Source: Haberlea rhodopensis
Taxonomy: Eukaryota; Streptophyta; Magnoliopsida; Lamiales; Gesneriaceae
Direction of reading: 5' to 3'
Assembly: GCA_907163345.1 (NCBI GenBank)
Contig: CAJQUN010001339.1
Span: 1-64,000 of the forward strand
Length of the DNA stretch: 64,000 nucleotides
Both the position numbers and the translations under genes were made by a program. The first letter of the stretch is position 1; every line of letters begins with the position of its first letter. Of the stretch, positions 1-12,603 are shown piece by piece. A model generated the notes under the pieces. That model ran no database searches. It was not told the DNA's origin and saw nothing but the letters and a program-made list of their open reading frames with translations.

Positions 1-60
1 GGAGAAGGGTTACGTTGGTAGCCATGCCAATATAAAACGTTGACAAATGTCTTATGAATG

Positions 61-118
61 AATCGGGAGGATTCGTATAGCCGACCCCACTTAGTGGGAT
101 AAAGACTTGATTGATTGT
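61..118 (+). mobile_element. SINE-like 3' tail
   Basis: The stretch contains GCCGACCCCACTTAGTGGG followed by an A-rich step and a TTGATTGATTG run. This matches, from memory, the conserved 3' end of a widespread class of plant SINEs that ends in TTG repeats. The SINE head with its pol III boxes was not found, so this is only a tail, or a transcript end captured from such an element. Confidence 0.35.
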
Positions 119-973
119 GATATAATTTCATTATGATAAACGGTGTCATCCATTAAAGGTGGCTTTTTCATCCGACTATGTCAATATTTCCATCTGTTTA
201 TATATGTCTTTAACTTTCCTTTGTTTCTTGCGTAGGAGCTGCCGTTATTAGTATGCCTTCAATTCAGGGGAAAAGAGAGCGAGGACGTGGGAAAGTTGTG
301 TATCTTAAGATTCAACTACAAGGCTCTGGCCTGTGATGTATCCTGGTCAATCATTTGTTAAAGCATTTACTGATGGATGGAAAACATTTTGCAATGGAAA
401 CAGCATCAAGGCTGGAGAACGTATGCATGTTTCAAGTTGAGAAATATATGCCATGCGTTTTTAAAGTCAATATTATACGTAAAGCTGGCCAATCATCTGG
501 GCTGTGATTTAAGCTTTTTGCCAGGATCAGCCAGATATTCTCAACAGTTTTTGGTCTTTTGTAGGTCCTGATCTTCTAAACAGTATTTAGTCTTTTGCAG
601 GTATCTAATTGCCATAGAAATTGGGAAAATTTGCTTCGGATTATGATATTGAATGGATGAATGTTCCATATCTGAGACCGGCTATGTTCTAATTTGTAAG
701 GTGAATATAACTGAGATCTGTGCATATTAAGGTGGATTGGTGATTTAGTGGTTATTCTTTTAATAAACTGACACCCAGTTATGAAAATCTGAGAATAAAA
801 ACGAACCATGTTCGAGGTTATTCTCGTCAAATTTTATCCAATTATATAATGAAAAAGATATAAACATTCGGGATATACTAAAATATGATGTGTATACGTA
901 GGGATATATATTTACAATCAGCATACATTACTTATTTATAGATTGGAAATGGAATTTTGGAGTTGCCTTTGGA
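119..973. other. no recognised gene
   Basis: AT-rich DNA. An open stretch at about 232-333 follows a TTGCGTAG acceptor-like site, ends in TGA and is basic (K, R and G rich). It could be the last exon of a gene beginning left of the window, but no family was recognised. Confidence 0.3.
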
Positions 974-1056
974 TCAACGACTCAAATTTATTTAAGGTCA
1001 TAGAATCCACAAACTAATGTGTGGACTCCATAGCTTTAAATGAATTGGGTCGTTGA
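974..1056. repeat. imperfect hairpin, about 40-bp arms
   Basis: The left arm starts TCAACGACTCAAATTTATTT and the right arm, read in reverse complement, starts TCAACGACCCAATTCATTT. The arms continue as paired sequence to CCACA, with only a few bases in the loop. This is the structure of a small MITE or a self-complementary insertion. It lies about 400 bp upstream of the RPN7 start. Confidence 0.5.
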
Positions 1057-1322
1057 TATTGCAGCCAGAGTAACATCATGATTCTAACATTGAAATTCTC
1101 GTTGGAAATATCTTTATCATTGGGGAGCCGAAAACTCGTTGGATTTCTAGCAATATGAAGCTTTTTAGAGTCTGATGGATTTTTTAGCAATATAGATTTC
1201 TAATGTAATAATATATAAATATTTATTTTAGGGTCTGCATCATTGAATTTTGAGAGGATAAAATATTTTTAATTAAAAATAGGGAAAACTAAATTAGCAT
1301 GATCAACTTTTTATCAAACAAA

Positions 1323-1362
1323 TGGGCTCCATGTATTTGGACCATATTATAGGATTGGCCCA
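1323..1362 (+). promoter_or_regulatory. site II (TGGGCY) promoter elements
   Basis: TGGGCT at 1323-1328 and GGCCCA (TGGGCC on the other strand) at 1357-1362 lie 105-145 bp upstream of the RPN7 ATG. Site II elements are common in promoters of plant housekeeping genes for proteasome, ribosomal and mitochondrial proteins. Their position fits a core promoter here; binding is inferred. Confidence 0.45.
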
Positions 1363-1466
1363 ATCACTATAGCTGACTTACAGCCTTCGTCCTTGCAGTG
1401 TCGACCAGCTAGAAATATCGGTCTCTGCAAGAAAAGAAAGTTCTCTGCGAAGAAAAAACTTTGAAA

Positions 1467-4400
1467 ATGGAAGGTGAAGAGGGAACGCAACAGCCGCAGC
1501 TTGTGCTTGCAAACAAGCTATTTCTGCTCACCCAAAACGACGTCGATGACACATCCAGAAAGTCCGCCTGCGAGATGAGGTCTTTAACTTCATCATTGCC
1601 AATGGTATTCTTTTTTTCATTTTTTGAAGTTATTTCGAAGTGTTGTGTTATGATTTATAATTATTGGTTTTTGGATTTTAATGGGTTGTTTTTTGTAGAT
1701 ATGGCTCCGTTGTATGAAACCCTAGTTGCCAACAAGATCTTGAATTTGGATCAGAAGGCGCTTGATTCGATGCGTGCCAAGACCGAGGAAGAGCTGAAGA
1801 ATCTCGATGAAAGTAAGTTGGATTTGACGTGTTAAGTGCATTTTCAGTTGTAATTTTGTTTCCCATTTGTGATTTTATCCATTCAATTCAAGCTATTGGA
1901 AATATTGTATTGGATCGTGAAAACTCTTGTAGAAGTCGTGATAAGAGCTCGAGTTATACTTTAAACAATGAAGATTTGGAAGTGCTAACTGCTTTAAGAG
2001 TAGTAATGTCGCCATTGATTATAGTTATTAATTGTGAGTAGATTAAATTTGATGAGAAGTGTTCGATCATTGGGGGCTTACTGTTAATGGATCATGAACT
2101 GTTGGAGTTGGCTAATTCGAGATGGGGGGTGTTGAGTAGATGACAGGAGATACTGTCTTGTGAATGTGGTATTTGGGGGACGTTATTTGGGGGAACTAAC
2201 TTCAGGTATTCGATTTTATGATCTTGAGATGAGCTGTGAGATTGATGAGTCTTTGATCAACTTATGTTTGATAAGTTTCTCCTTATGTCTAGTGTCTACT
2301 ATGTATTTAAGTTGGCAAGCAGATACAAAATACAAGATATGCTATTGTCTTGTATAATAATTCTACAACAGACACATCATTTTATGCTATTTATGGTTTA
2401 TATGCATGAATAGATAGATAGATACGATTAAGTGTTTAAAAATAATATTTGAGATCATTATACATATTCGAGAGTGTTATGGAGAAGGATCTGAAGTTCG
2501 AAACTCTAAGGCATGCGCCAAGGCACCACCGTTTCAAGTTCGGTGAAGCTTATCTCCGAAACTATAGGATTGTATTTTCTGTTGGTAGCCTAATTTACCT
2601 TTGAACGGATTACAAACTGACTCAAGACACATTTTTTTGCATATGTAAGCTCCAAAATTATAAGGATTTATGTTTGCTGTTGGTAAGCCTAATTTACCCT
2701 TGATGGGATAAAGCTTATTAACTGACTTGAGGCACATTTTTTGCATTCATTCAGTATGCCTTGTGTTTTCCTTGGGGTTTTAATGTGTGATCAAACTCGC
2801 ATTGTTAATTGAGACTTTTGAACTTTTTCTGATCACAGAAACTACTTGTCAGGTTTGTTGTTGCCCTGCAGTTTATTGTTTGTTACATTAATGTTTATAA
2901 TCTCTTCATTTTTGGCTTAAAAAAACATGTTGATTAAGTTCACTTTGGAAAAAAAAACCTGTACTCTAAATTTTCACCAATTTCTGTTTATCGTGTATGG
3001 AGATGGAAGCATTTTCTTTGCATTTTAGCGAATAGCATTCTGAGCAAACCATGCTTAATGCTTTTGTCTCTATGGCTGATTTTTTCTCGGATTGCTGATG
3101 CAGAAGAAAACTTGGGTGGAGAGTGAAGTGAGGAAGCTCACTTGGCCAAGTCCTTATTTTATATTCGCATCGGTGACAAGGTACACATATAACTTTCTGT
3201 TCTTCTGTTGTATCATCTGTATTATTTTATGAATTATCTTTGAGATTCTTTAACATTTAGGATAAGGCACTGGAACAACTCAAGTTAAACTGAGAGCAAG
3301 ACTGTCGCAGTTGGGCAAAAGATGGACTTGGTATTCTACACGCTACAGATTGGTTTCTTCCACAAGGACTTGATCTAATCTCGAAAAAGCATGATAAAGC
3401 GAAGAGTAAGTAAGGGAATTATATATCTTGCTTCAAGATATTTTTTCCTAGCCTTGTTTTAGTTATATATAATATAGTCTATCGTTTGGTTCTGACATTC
3501 AACATTACAGCTTGTTTGAAGAAGGAGGTGACTGGGAGAGGAAGAATCGTTTGAAGGTGTTTGAAGGCTTATATTGCATGTCTACTCGCAACTTCAAGAA
3601 AGCTGCTGATCTTTTCCTTGATTCTATCGCAACCTTCACAACTTATGAGCTCTTTCCCTATGACACCTTTGTATTTACACAGTCCTTACTAGCATCATCT
3701 CCTTAGATAGAGTTTCCCTGAAACAAAAGGTAATTTAATATTTCTTCTAAGGTGGTCATGTTTCGACTAGACTGAAACATCACCCTTCAATTTCTGCATC
3801 TTTTACAATTTGTCATCACTTTTACAAGAGAACCAGATATGCTAAGTAACCAACTTTTCTTCTTACTGTTGCTGGGATTTGTTGCAGGTAGTAGACGCCC
3901 CTGAGATCTTGACTGTTATTGGCAAAATTCCATATTTATCCGACTTTTTGAACTCTCTCTATGATTGCCAGTACAAATCTTTTTTTACGGCTTTTGGTAA
4001 GTGTCTTTATAGACAAGATGTTAGAAACAACAGCCTTAGGTTCAAGTATTAGCAGTGAAAAAGAACAAACAGTAGTCTTCTTACAAATCTAATGACCAAA
4101 GTTCTTCCGAAGTACCAATACTGCATTTTTTTCCACTCTTCTCCGATGTAACTTCTAGTGACGTATTGCCCAATCAGACTCTGTATTTTCCCCCCTTTTT
4201 GGATTCTTCTAGTGTAAACCTTCAATATAGGTGGCTTAGAAATATTTTGATTGTCTTGGCCTGACCCGATAGAACCCCACAAGCCCAAGTTCGTAACACA
4301 AGGCATGGTCGTCATTCCTTGTTTTGCCACTAGCTCAATTCAAAAAAAAAAGATTTATTCTTTCCCTTCAATTTAGATCCTTGAAAATCGAACATTTATG

Positions 4401-4876
4401 CTGTACTGATCACATTTCCTGCATTGATCAGCTGGTTTGACTGAGCATATTAAGTTGGATCGCTATTTGCATCCGCACTTCCGGTATTACATGAGGGAGA
4501 TTAGAACTGTTGTTTATTCTCAGTTTTTGGAATCCTACAAGAGTGTGACTATTGAAGCTATGGCTAAAGCATTTGGAGTGACAGTGGATTTCATTGATCT
4601 GTGAGTCGTTTATGTGATCCTCGTTCGTGATAAGACCATAAATTAGTAGTCTGCTGTTTCAACTTGTTGTTGTAGCTCAACAGGGTGTCTTTCATATGCA
4701 GGGAGCTTTCACGATTTATTGCCGCTGGGAAGCTACACTGCAAGATAGACAAAGTTGCGGGGGTATTGGAAACCAATCGTCCTGATGCTAAAAATGCCCT
4801 TTACCAATCAACCATCAAGCAAGGAGATTTCTTGTTGAATCGCATTCAAAAGCTATCTCGAGTTATTGATCTTTGA
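1467..4876 (+). CDS. RPN7: 26S proteasome regulatory subunit RPN7 (PSMD6), frameshifted
   Basis: RPN7 is a PCI-domain subunit of the 19S lid, which helps assemble the lid and hold the deubiquitinase module. Eight exons fit: 1467-1604, 1699-1812, about 3090-3180, 3261-3405, 3511-3729, 3888-3996, 4432-4600 and 4702-4876. The C-terminal PCI part (exons 6-8, from VVDAPEILT to LSRVIDL) reads cleanly and is nearly invariant in plants. The upstream exons need one-base corrections: a missing base near 1560, a +1/-1 pair around an in-frame TGA at 3124, an extra A near 3290, several near 3370-3395, a missing G at the exon 4 donor (GAAGAGTAAG) and a missing T near 3677. The exon 3 acceptor AG is absent (TCTCGGATTG). 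Protein identity is otherwise kept, so either assembly errors or a very recent pseudogene are possible. The ATG at 1467 starts MEGEEGTQQ, the usual acidic N-terminus. Confidence 0.85.
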
Positions 4877-7800
4877 AGTAGGTCACACTCAGGCATCTCT
4901 GAAGGGAATATCCAAATTTTAATGAGAAATGTATTCATTTGTTACTGCTTTTGAGTGTATCAGAATCAATTGACATGTTCTCATAATGATTTTTGAGTTT
5001 AAGCACGATAATATTCTTGTTCCTTGTTCAGTGTGATTTGAGCATTCATAGCATTACAAGTTTGTGGGGAAATATCTAAGTCACATAATCCTCATATCTT
5101 CTCCGGGCACTGACATTCCGGTATCGAACTAACACATTAAATGCTTGTTTGGTGCTTTAAGATACATTAAATTTTACTAAGTCTCGATGTTGGGACCTCC
5201 AGTGGATGGCAGGTGAGATGTGGCTACATGCTCGGGTCGTTCATTTTCTCGAATGCTTTCCCCCAGGCAGCTTTCAGACTGATCCATAGCTCGCTTCATG
5301 GCTTTCTCTACCGTTACTGAGATGAGGCGCGTTGCTCAAAAGTTAGGGCTCCCACCGTCATGCCCATCATGGGTGATGGCTCTCTTCCGTTGACCGACGG
5401 TGTTCATTGTTCATCTCCTGGTTCGTTCTTCGCGTGTTTACCATTTTTATCAACGCCTTATGCTCTAGTTCCCACAGACAGGGCCAATTGTTACCTCGAA
5501 TTTGGTAGGGTGTCTTCGTCGGCTAATAATAGCTCATCCCCTTCCGGAGAGATGAGCTGTCTTGAAAGAAAAAAATGTTAGAAGGGAGCGGAGAGGGTCT
5601 CCGGCGGGGCCCCTCCGACGATCAAGTCAGGATATAGGATGGGGAATAAAAACATTTTTGCAAAAAAATGATTGGGCGTCTCATTTTTCTTGGGGGTGAG
5701 AGAAGAACAACCTGCTACTGCCGGCGGGGGCCTCGGGGGACCATCGCGAGCACTCCACTGAGTGTCGGTGTCTCAGAGGTGGGGGACCATCGACAAATAC
5801 TATACACCTTATACGACGCACCACCTGCGAGATCTTGATAGTACTGGAAGATATTCTCCGAACATTAGTCATTCTCTGATTGGTCCATTTGTGAGTGGTC
5901 CCTTGTCGGGAATAAAATTCTGTTACAGACAGCTCGGATTAAAGACCTCACTGGTGCCCACTGTATCTCTTAGCCAACGCCGAAGAAGAAATTAGGGAAT
6001 TGCGTAAACTTTTGACACCAACCGGTCGCCATCCTGTTCATAATGCAAGATTCCTGCGAAACGCAGCCTAGGCTAGATTGGTTTTGATCAAGTAGGATTG
6101 AAGACACGTGTCGAGCTGAGTACATGAGGATATGTTCCTCCAAGGGCATGAAAATATCTCTCGAACTGAGCACGTGCAGTAACGAAGAAGTAGGGTTGGG
6201 TTATACCCCTGGGGTAAGGGTCGATGCCGTACTGACCTCTTATAGGGGTATCAAATTGAATCAGATTAGATATATAATGTGTGTGTTATGCTGGTATTAA
6301 ATAATATAAAGATTTGTTAATAAATTAGTCAGCTGCTTGATACGTTAGGAATAAATTAATTTAGTCTTACGATCTGCAATGGATGCCGGAAATTTTGGCT
6401 AAATCATGTTAATAATAATATGATTTTATATTCACTTATTATTTTTAATAATAGACATTATAAAAATTGACATGTGCTTATGTACTGTTTATTATACGAT
6501 ATTATAATTAATTTTTCTTTTTCTTTAGCATAACAGAGATTAGATTAAGTAACAACATTTACGAGGAAGGTCCAGCCAAAAGTCAGAAGCCACAACAAAG
6601 CAAAAAGAAAAATAGTGATAGAGATATGCGTCAAACATAGCCATACAAACCCCAGGAAAGGTGAACTAATAGCCCCAGTAGGATTAGGCAAAGCAACAAA
6701 AGTGCAAGATCGCATACAGGAGAGGTTAGGGACCACCAAGGCTAATCAGATTTCCTCAAACCAAGCAGGTCCGATAAGGTCGAAAGAGGGATCCGTCTTC
6801 CATGGTCTCAAAGGTCTACAAAAGGATAAGTGGGAAGTAATAAATGATAACAAACATTAACTGCACAAGCTTCCATTTCCAAATCGGCAACGAACATTTA
6901 TAAATGATCGAAGTAAAACACTGCATTGATGTACGAAACCTATAACTCTAGTCGTCGAAACCTATCCAAACCCCGACAAAGGTAAAACACGTTGCACTAA
7001 GGAACCGCCACAAAAAAAAAAACCAATAGTATAACCTAGCAAAAAACGCAAATAGCAGTCCAAAACAATACTAATCCCAAAGAGGCATAGAAGATAGGCA
7101 AACATGATGGTCCGATAATCCATGGGCTCCCAGGGTAACGAACTAAACAAGTGAACAAAATAAACAGACACGAAATATAACGATGATATAGTAATTCCAA
7201 AAGGGGAGACATCTCATGATTAAGCATTCGCAAGCCATAGAATATACGAGGGTCTCCCAACCCTCGATCATTTGATAAGCGCGCTCGCTCATAGTAATGG
7301 ACGGGGTTGCCACGCAACTACCGCCAACGAGTAGAAATATCAAGGCGTATTTTTCTGTCTCACTACCGTTTATAGTGATAGACATGGAGGTGATTAATAA
7401 ATACTAGTGCCAATGCACATATGTTGAGGTCCGTGATGAGCTTTTTGGTTGAAAAATAATTTTTGTCCCTACAAATGTGCTTTGAAAATAATTAATTTAA
7501 ATAACTATCCATCTATGTGAGAATCATTATAACGCAAATTTGGACTCAAAAGGTTGAAATGCTACTATATAAAATCATCATGTAATAAGAAAATACAAAA
7601 TATACATCTCAATGCAAAATCTTCAAATAGTTGGATTCAAGCCTACTTTTCAGGCTTGATTTAAAGGCCGAGCTAGGGGTATAGATGGGTGGGTAGAGAT
7701 TAAAAAAGCACACAACTTAATACACGTTGGTTGCTAAATTGTTAAACCTCAGTTAGAAATAAATATCAAAATCACGTGGTTTGGGTGGATATGGGGTGCA

Positions 7801-8943
7801 GAGGGATACAGGTGGGTGCGAATAGTAAGCTAGTCAAATAAAAATAAATTATAATGTATGTGAGCTTCTCAAAAATCAACAACTTTTTTAAATTGACAAA
7901 ATAAATTATATATAAAGATAAGTACAATTTATATTCTTAATAACATACAAGAATTCATCAAACTGAAATATTAGTGCACTAAATATTACAATTTGTAACA
8001 TAAACCTCTATTTTTAAATGCGGCTCATTGTTTCAAATGTCAAAGCGGGTTGATACAGGTTGGGTGAATGGATTGAGTTATACGATTTTTTGTCCACCCC
8101 TAACTGGACCTATGGTTGGGCTTGGGTGGCTAATGTGTATTTGTATATATATAGTTATTTTATGTGAAATAATATTTGCAATTCTAAAATATATCATGTC
8201 GGTGTAATCTTTTCTTTATTTAAAGATCGTTATTTTTTTTCCTCGTAATAATACAATATGTAATATATAAATATTATATGTGTTTACAATGTTAAATAGT
8301 AAAAATTAATATGATATATTATTAGTTAGATGAACTAAGTGTTTCAGAAAATTGGAGAAAAATCAAAATATTAAAAATAATTATTTATATAAGAATATTT
8401 TAGGAAGAACATATACAAGACACCAAAAGACCAAGATAATTATTATGCAGTGTTCTCCCTTAATAATAGTAATAGATACGTTAGCGACATATAAAACAAC
8501 ATATAATTAATTCATTAATGTTCATAATATAGAAAATTATAGAAAAAACTAAAATTAATATTTACTAAACAATATATTATTTTTATTTGATATTAATTTA
8601 AATTTTATTTTCATAATTTTGAAACCATATAAAGTTTTGTTTATTTTCTATCGCATATATATCTTCTTCTTGTCTTGTTACTCAAAAAGAAATTTGATAC
8701 ACATACTAACATCATTGTTATTTCAATATAAGTTTTATTAATCGAATTTTTTTATCAAGTTGTTCGTTAACGTATTTTCAAGAAAGTATTTTTGTCTACA
8801 AATTTAAAAATATAAGAAGTTTATAATTTATTTATTGTTTTTATATTATATTATATTTATTTTCTTAAAATTTTATGTCAAGACGGATGGTTATGCATTT
8901 TACCCTGCACTATTATTAAAATAGTCGGAATACACCATAGAGA
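4877..8943. other. intergenic; GC-rich LTR-like remnant at about 5160-6240
   Basis: Most of this stretch is AT-rich and shows no gene. The part from about 5160 to 6240 is distinctly GC-richer. It contains GGGTCTCCGGCGGGGCCCCT followed by CCGACGATCAAGTCAG, a phrase met in noncoding parts of plant LTR retrotransposons. No LTR pair, primer site or domain was found, so this is a remnant call only. Short open frames at 5360 and 6545-7385 resemble no family. Confidence 0.3.
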
Positions 8944-11134
8944 TTATAAAGAAACTCCTCGTAAAGTTAACTTCTTTAGACTGATTGGAAAAGTGTGGTT
9001 CCATATCATTGAGGGATTAGGTGCGTACAACTCAACTTCTAATTTTTCGAGATTTTGTAGGCGGAAAAGGTTATTGAGATTGAAATCATCCCAAATATTC
9101 TTGTATACACGGAAAACAAGTTTCAGCTTCTTTATATTCGTAAGTATTTTGATGATCTTTTCAGTAAATCTGAAATTGGTTACTGTGTAAAGTGTTTGTA
9201 TATCGCTTCTGCGAACTATTCCTACGTTAGAGGGATAAGATAAATGAAATGGAAAATCCATTATCAGATGCCTTAATTTCTGCATCTCCAAAATTTCATA
9301 AGGGACTTCCAGTGATTCGAAGGAAGATACGTAAGCAATTATAGTCTGGAGATTGGGAAGTTTGCATATTGAGGTAGGAAATCCAGTTGGGCATGATACA
9401 CTATTCAAAGAAAAAGAGATGTACCTTAGATTCACTAATGTTGAGATTACTCCTGAGAAATTCGGCAAAGTTACTCCTGTTGCATCCAATACACTGAGGC
9501 GTCTACAACGTAGATATAATCTTGATTCCAAATATCTCTCCGAGAAACAGAGAATCGAATAAACGGTTGAATCTTGTATTTGCCATTCCATAAAAGTCTT
9601 CGTGAAATGAATGCTAATGCGACGATTTGGATTCAGTACATCTTTTTGAGCATTCATTTTTGATGAGACACGATGAATGAACCTCTCTTCTTCAGCTTTT
9701 GCTATACAAATGTCCCTCAATAGATCATGGATTCCAATAGTTTCGATTTTCCCGTCATGCCCTCTCTTACTCACCGAGATTAGACTTCTACTAATAAGAT
9801 CCTCCAAGCATCGTTCGCCCACGTCTTCCAAATATTTAGATTGATCACTTGGTTTAAGAAATCCCTCTGCAACCCACAACTTGATTAGCTGAGAAGCCTC
9901 AATTGTGGAATCTTCTGGAAAAGATGACATGTAGAGGAAACATGGCTTCAGTCGAAGAGGTAACCGATCATAACTCAAACATAGTATTTTTGAGCATTGT
10001 AGCGCGATTGTGGGTTCTGTTGAACTTATATTTTTGGAAATATTTTGCCACAATTCTTCTTCTGTTTTGTTCTCTGAAGAAATGAGTAATCCTGCAACCA
10101 CCACAATTTTTTGCAATCTTTTTCCCGATTTCCACCAGCCTGAGTGGACAAGATTCTTGACCAAAAATCTCTGCCTGGAGTAGTTTCCAACTTTGATCTT
10201 CATTCAAAGCACTCATTTGGTGAAACGGGGTACTAGAAGATCCTGCGTGAACAGCGACATTTGATAGCCTCGTAGTTAATAAGATCCGACTTCCTGTACC
10301 ATCGTCAGGAAATATCATCTTCAAATCATCCCAAGCCTTGGTACTCCACATATCATCAATCACAATGAGATATCGCCTACCCATGAGATTTTGGTAAACC
10401 AATTTTGCTAATTGGGCTTCACTCCCATCACTGATTGGTTTGTCGAAGGATAGGAGAAGTCCTGAAAGAATCTCTCTCTTTCGATACTCTTGAGACACTG
10501 TAATCCATGCACTGGTGTCGAAGTATTGAGTAGGTAGTGAATCCTCGTAAGCTTTTCTAGCTAGAGTCGTCTTCCCAATTCCTCCCATCCCAACAATTGG
10601 GATAATTTGGAGCTTAGCTGAATCTTCGTATAACCGTTCTTTTGTTGCGTTCAAATCATCCTCAAATCCCACAGCCATGTTCTTGACATTGACCTTGAGT
10701 GTGGATGAATGGTGGACATGAGAAGTATAAGTGTTGGTTTTAGGATCTCCTACCGTGTCATTAATCTTCATCTTCATTGCCTTTTCCCATATAAAATTAA
10801 TTCTTTCAAACGCCATGTCTAAGTCTAGATCTAAGCTGACCTTGTAGCAATTAGCCTCTGAAGAACTTGAATCATCTTTGGTTGTTGATGCCAAACACAG
10901 ATACGAATCCATGAAATCTTGTGCTTCATATGCAGCTTTTCTGATCCCAGTTTCCATAAGATCAAGTGTTCCATGATGCTTATGTGAATAATCTTCAATG
11001 AAAGTGACGATAAAATTAACTTTTTCTTCGAGGGAAACAAGTTTTTCTTTGTGAATAGGACTGATACACTGTTGAAGATTCAAAATGTCGTGTAGTGATC
11101 GAGCAAGGGAAAGAAGCGCAGCATAAGCGGCCAT
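8944..11134 (-). pseudogene. R1-like CC-NB-ARC-LRR resistance gene, GLPLA deleted, 3' truncated
   Basis: This is a homologue of intracellular NLR immune receptors of the potato R1 family. I take the ATG at 11134 (MAAYAALLSLAR, the family's usual start) over 11143. An R1-type coiled coil spans about residues 1-150. The NB-ARC then shows the P-loop GMGGIGKTT (about residue 185 from 11143), AWITVSQ, kinase-2 YLIVIDDMW, RNBS-B SRILLTTR, RNBS-D CFLYMSSFPED and IHD in place of MHD. The frame breaks at about 10095-10113: after KKIAKN the sequence jumps to IVVVAGLL in another frame and the GLPLA motif is missing. About 250 residues of LRR follow before a stop at 8944, much shorter than usual. It is probably not functional. 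There are no introns, as is common in this family. Confidence 0.85.
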
Positions 11135-11143
11135 GGGAGACAA

Positions 11144-12603
11144 GGATAGACGAGGAACGAGAGATACGTTGTTAGTGTCATGTGTACGTATAAATTTATG
11201 TCATAGTTAACCCTTTTATTTGATTATTAATAAAATTTAGTTATGAGTCCAAGGACATAGGAATGAGCGATACATTATCTTGTGCTTATAAATTCACGTG
11301 ATAGTTGTCTAACCCTTTTATTTGATAATAATAATAATAATTAATCGTTATTCTAAGAAAATGCATTTCTCTCATAATATTAGTTTTATAAGTTCGAGAT
11401 ACATTATTAATATTAACTTTAATAAGAGTCCAAGTGTGTGAACAGTAAACCGAGTCTTGTTTAGTTGAATTTTACTGTTGTGATAAACAGTAACAGAAAA
11501 CTATGGTTAATTCATGGGTTTGCCAAATCAACAACGGTTGATTAAAATTTAAAGGTTAGTTGACAACTTGGACTGATTGATTAAAGGTTAATTGACAAAT
11601 TGGGCTGGTTACTTGGTTATTTGATATTTGGGCTTGCTTAACTTTTGGTCCTTTCCTTGTCCGATTGGTTTTATCGTTTGCTCGATTGTTTCATCGTTCT
11701 TTGGCCTTTTGGTTTTTGCACTCCTACCTCTCCATGCCGCCTCATGTCATGCCTCACATACGTCCGTTGGTCCGCTGCAATTGCAAGCTTATTTAATGCT
11801 TCACCTGTTGTAGCGTCTGTAGTAGGCTATTCCTTGTCTCTTGACTCGACTATGGTAAGTTATCCCATTATTGTTTTCCTGTGGTAGGTTGCTCCCATTA
11901 GTTTTATGTTCGTACATATCTTACCTCCATATGAAGGTTTTTGGGGTGTTGTATGTTTTAGATTTTTCGGAGGATAGAGACGAACAATTGGTAACTGCGT
12001 TTTCCTTTTTCTTCATCCCGATGTGGAGGGCTGGTTTTCTTCAGGCCATGTGGTCGTTGAGGTTTGCTTGTCCATGCTCTATTGTTTCTCGTTACTATTG
12101 CTTTTACATTATCGCCTTTCTGAACTGGTTGCTCTGATTTTTTGAGTTTTTTTAGGTTTTCTGTTTTAGGTTGATTTTACATGGTGTGCATTTGATTTCA
12201 GTGTGCGCAAGCTTGTGCATTTGATTTCAACACTGCTTTTTGGATTTTAGGCACACATTTTCCGGCCAACACTACTTTAGACGCTATTTTTCCAGTAAAC
12301 AATACCTTAGACAATGCTTTTCAAGTGTAAAACTTTGTTTCTTCATATTATTGGGCGCGTCTCTTTCGATTACCACTGCTTTATATACTTAACGTACCAA
12401 AAACCAGAAATTGTCGAGATATCGATTCTGTTTTATTTGAATCTATGTTGTATATTATTGATATTACACAACAGTATACTACTCCAACAAGTTATTCCCG
12501 TTCATTCCGAGTGATACTTCAGGTTGACAACATGTCAAACTTTCAGTGTAGAAGAGCAGAATATGAGGTCGTAAAATGGGTTGAACAAGTGACATGGATA
12601 ATG
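11144..12603. other. NLR upstream region and gene-free spacer
   Basis: From 11150 to 11340 two degenerate copies of a roughly 110-bp sequence occur, each containing TAACCCTTTTATTTGAT. Open frames at 11628-12137 are hydrophobic by composition and resemble no protein. No other structure was seen. Confidence 0.3.

Noticed and set aside
5360..5581. A 73-residue frame with balanced composition
   Set aside because: It lies in GC-rich LTR-like noncoding DNA and matches no family I know.
11628..12137. Overlapping hydrophobic frames
   Set aside because: Different frames compete, no homology is visible, and the hydrophobicity comes from T-rich codons.
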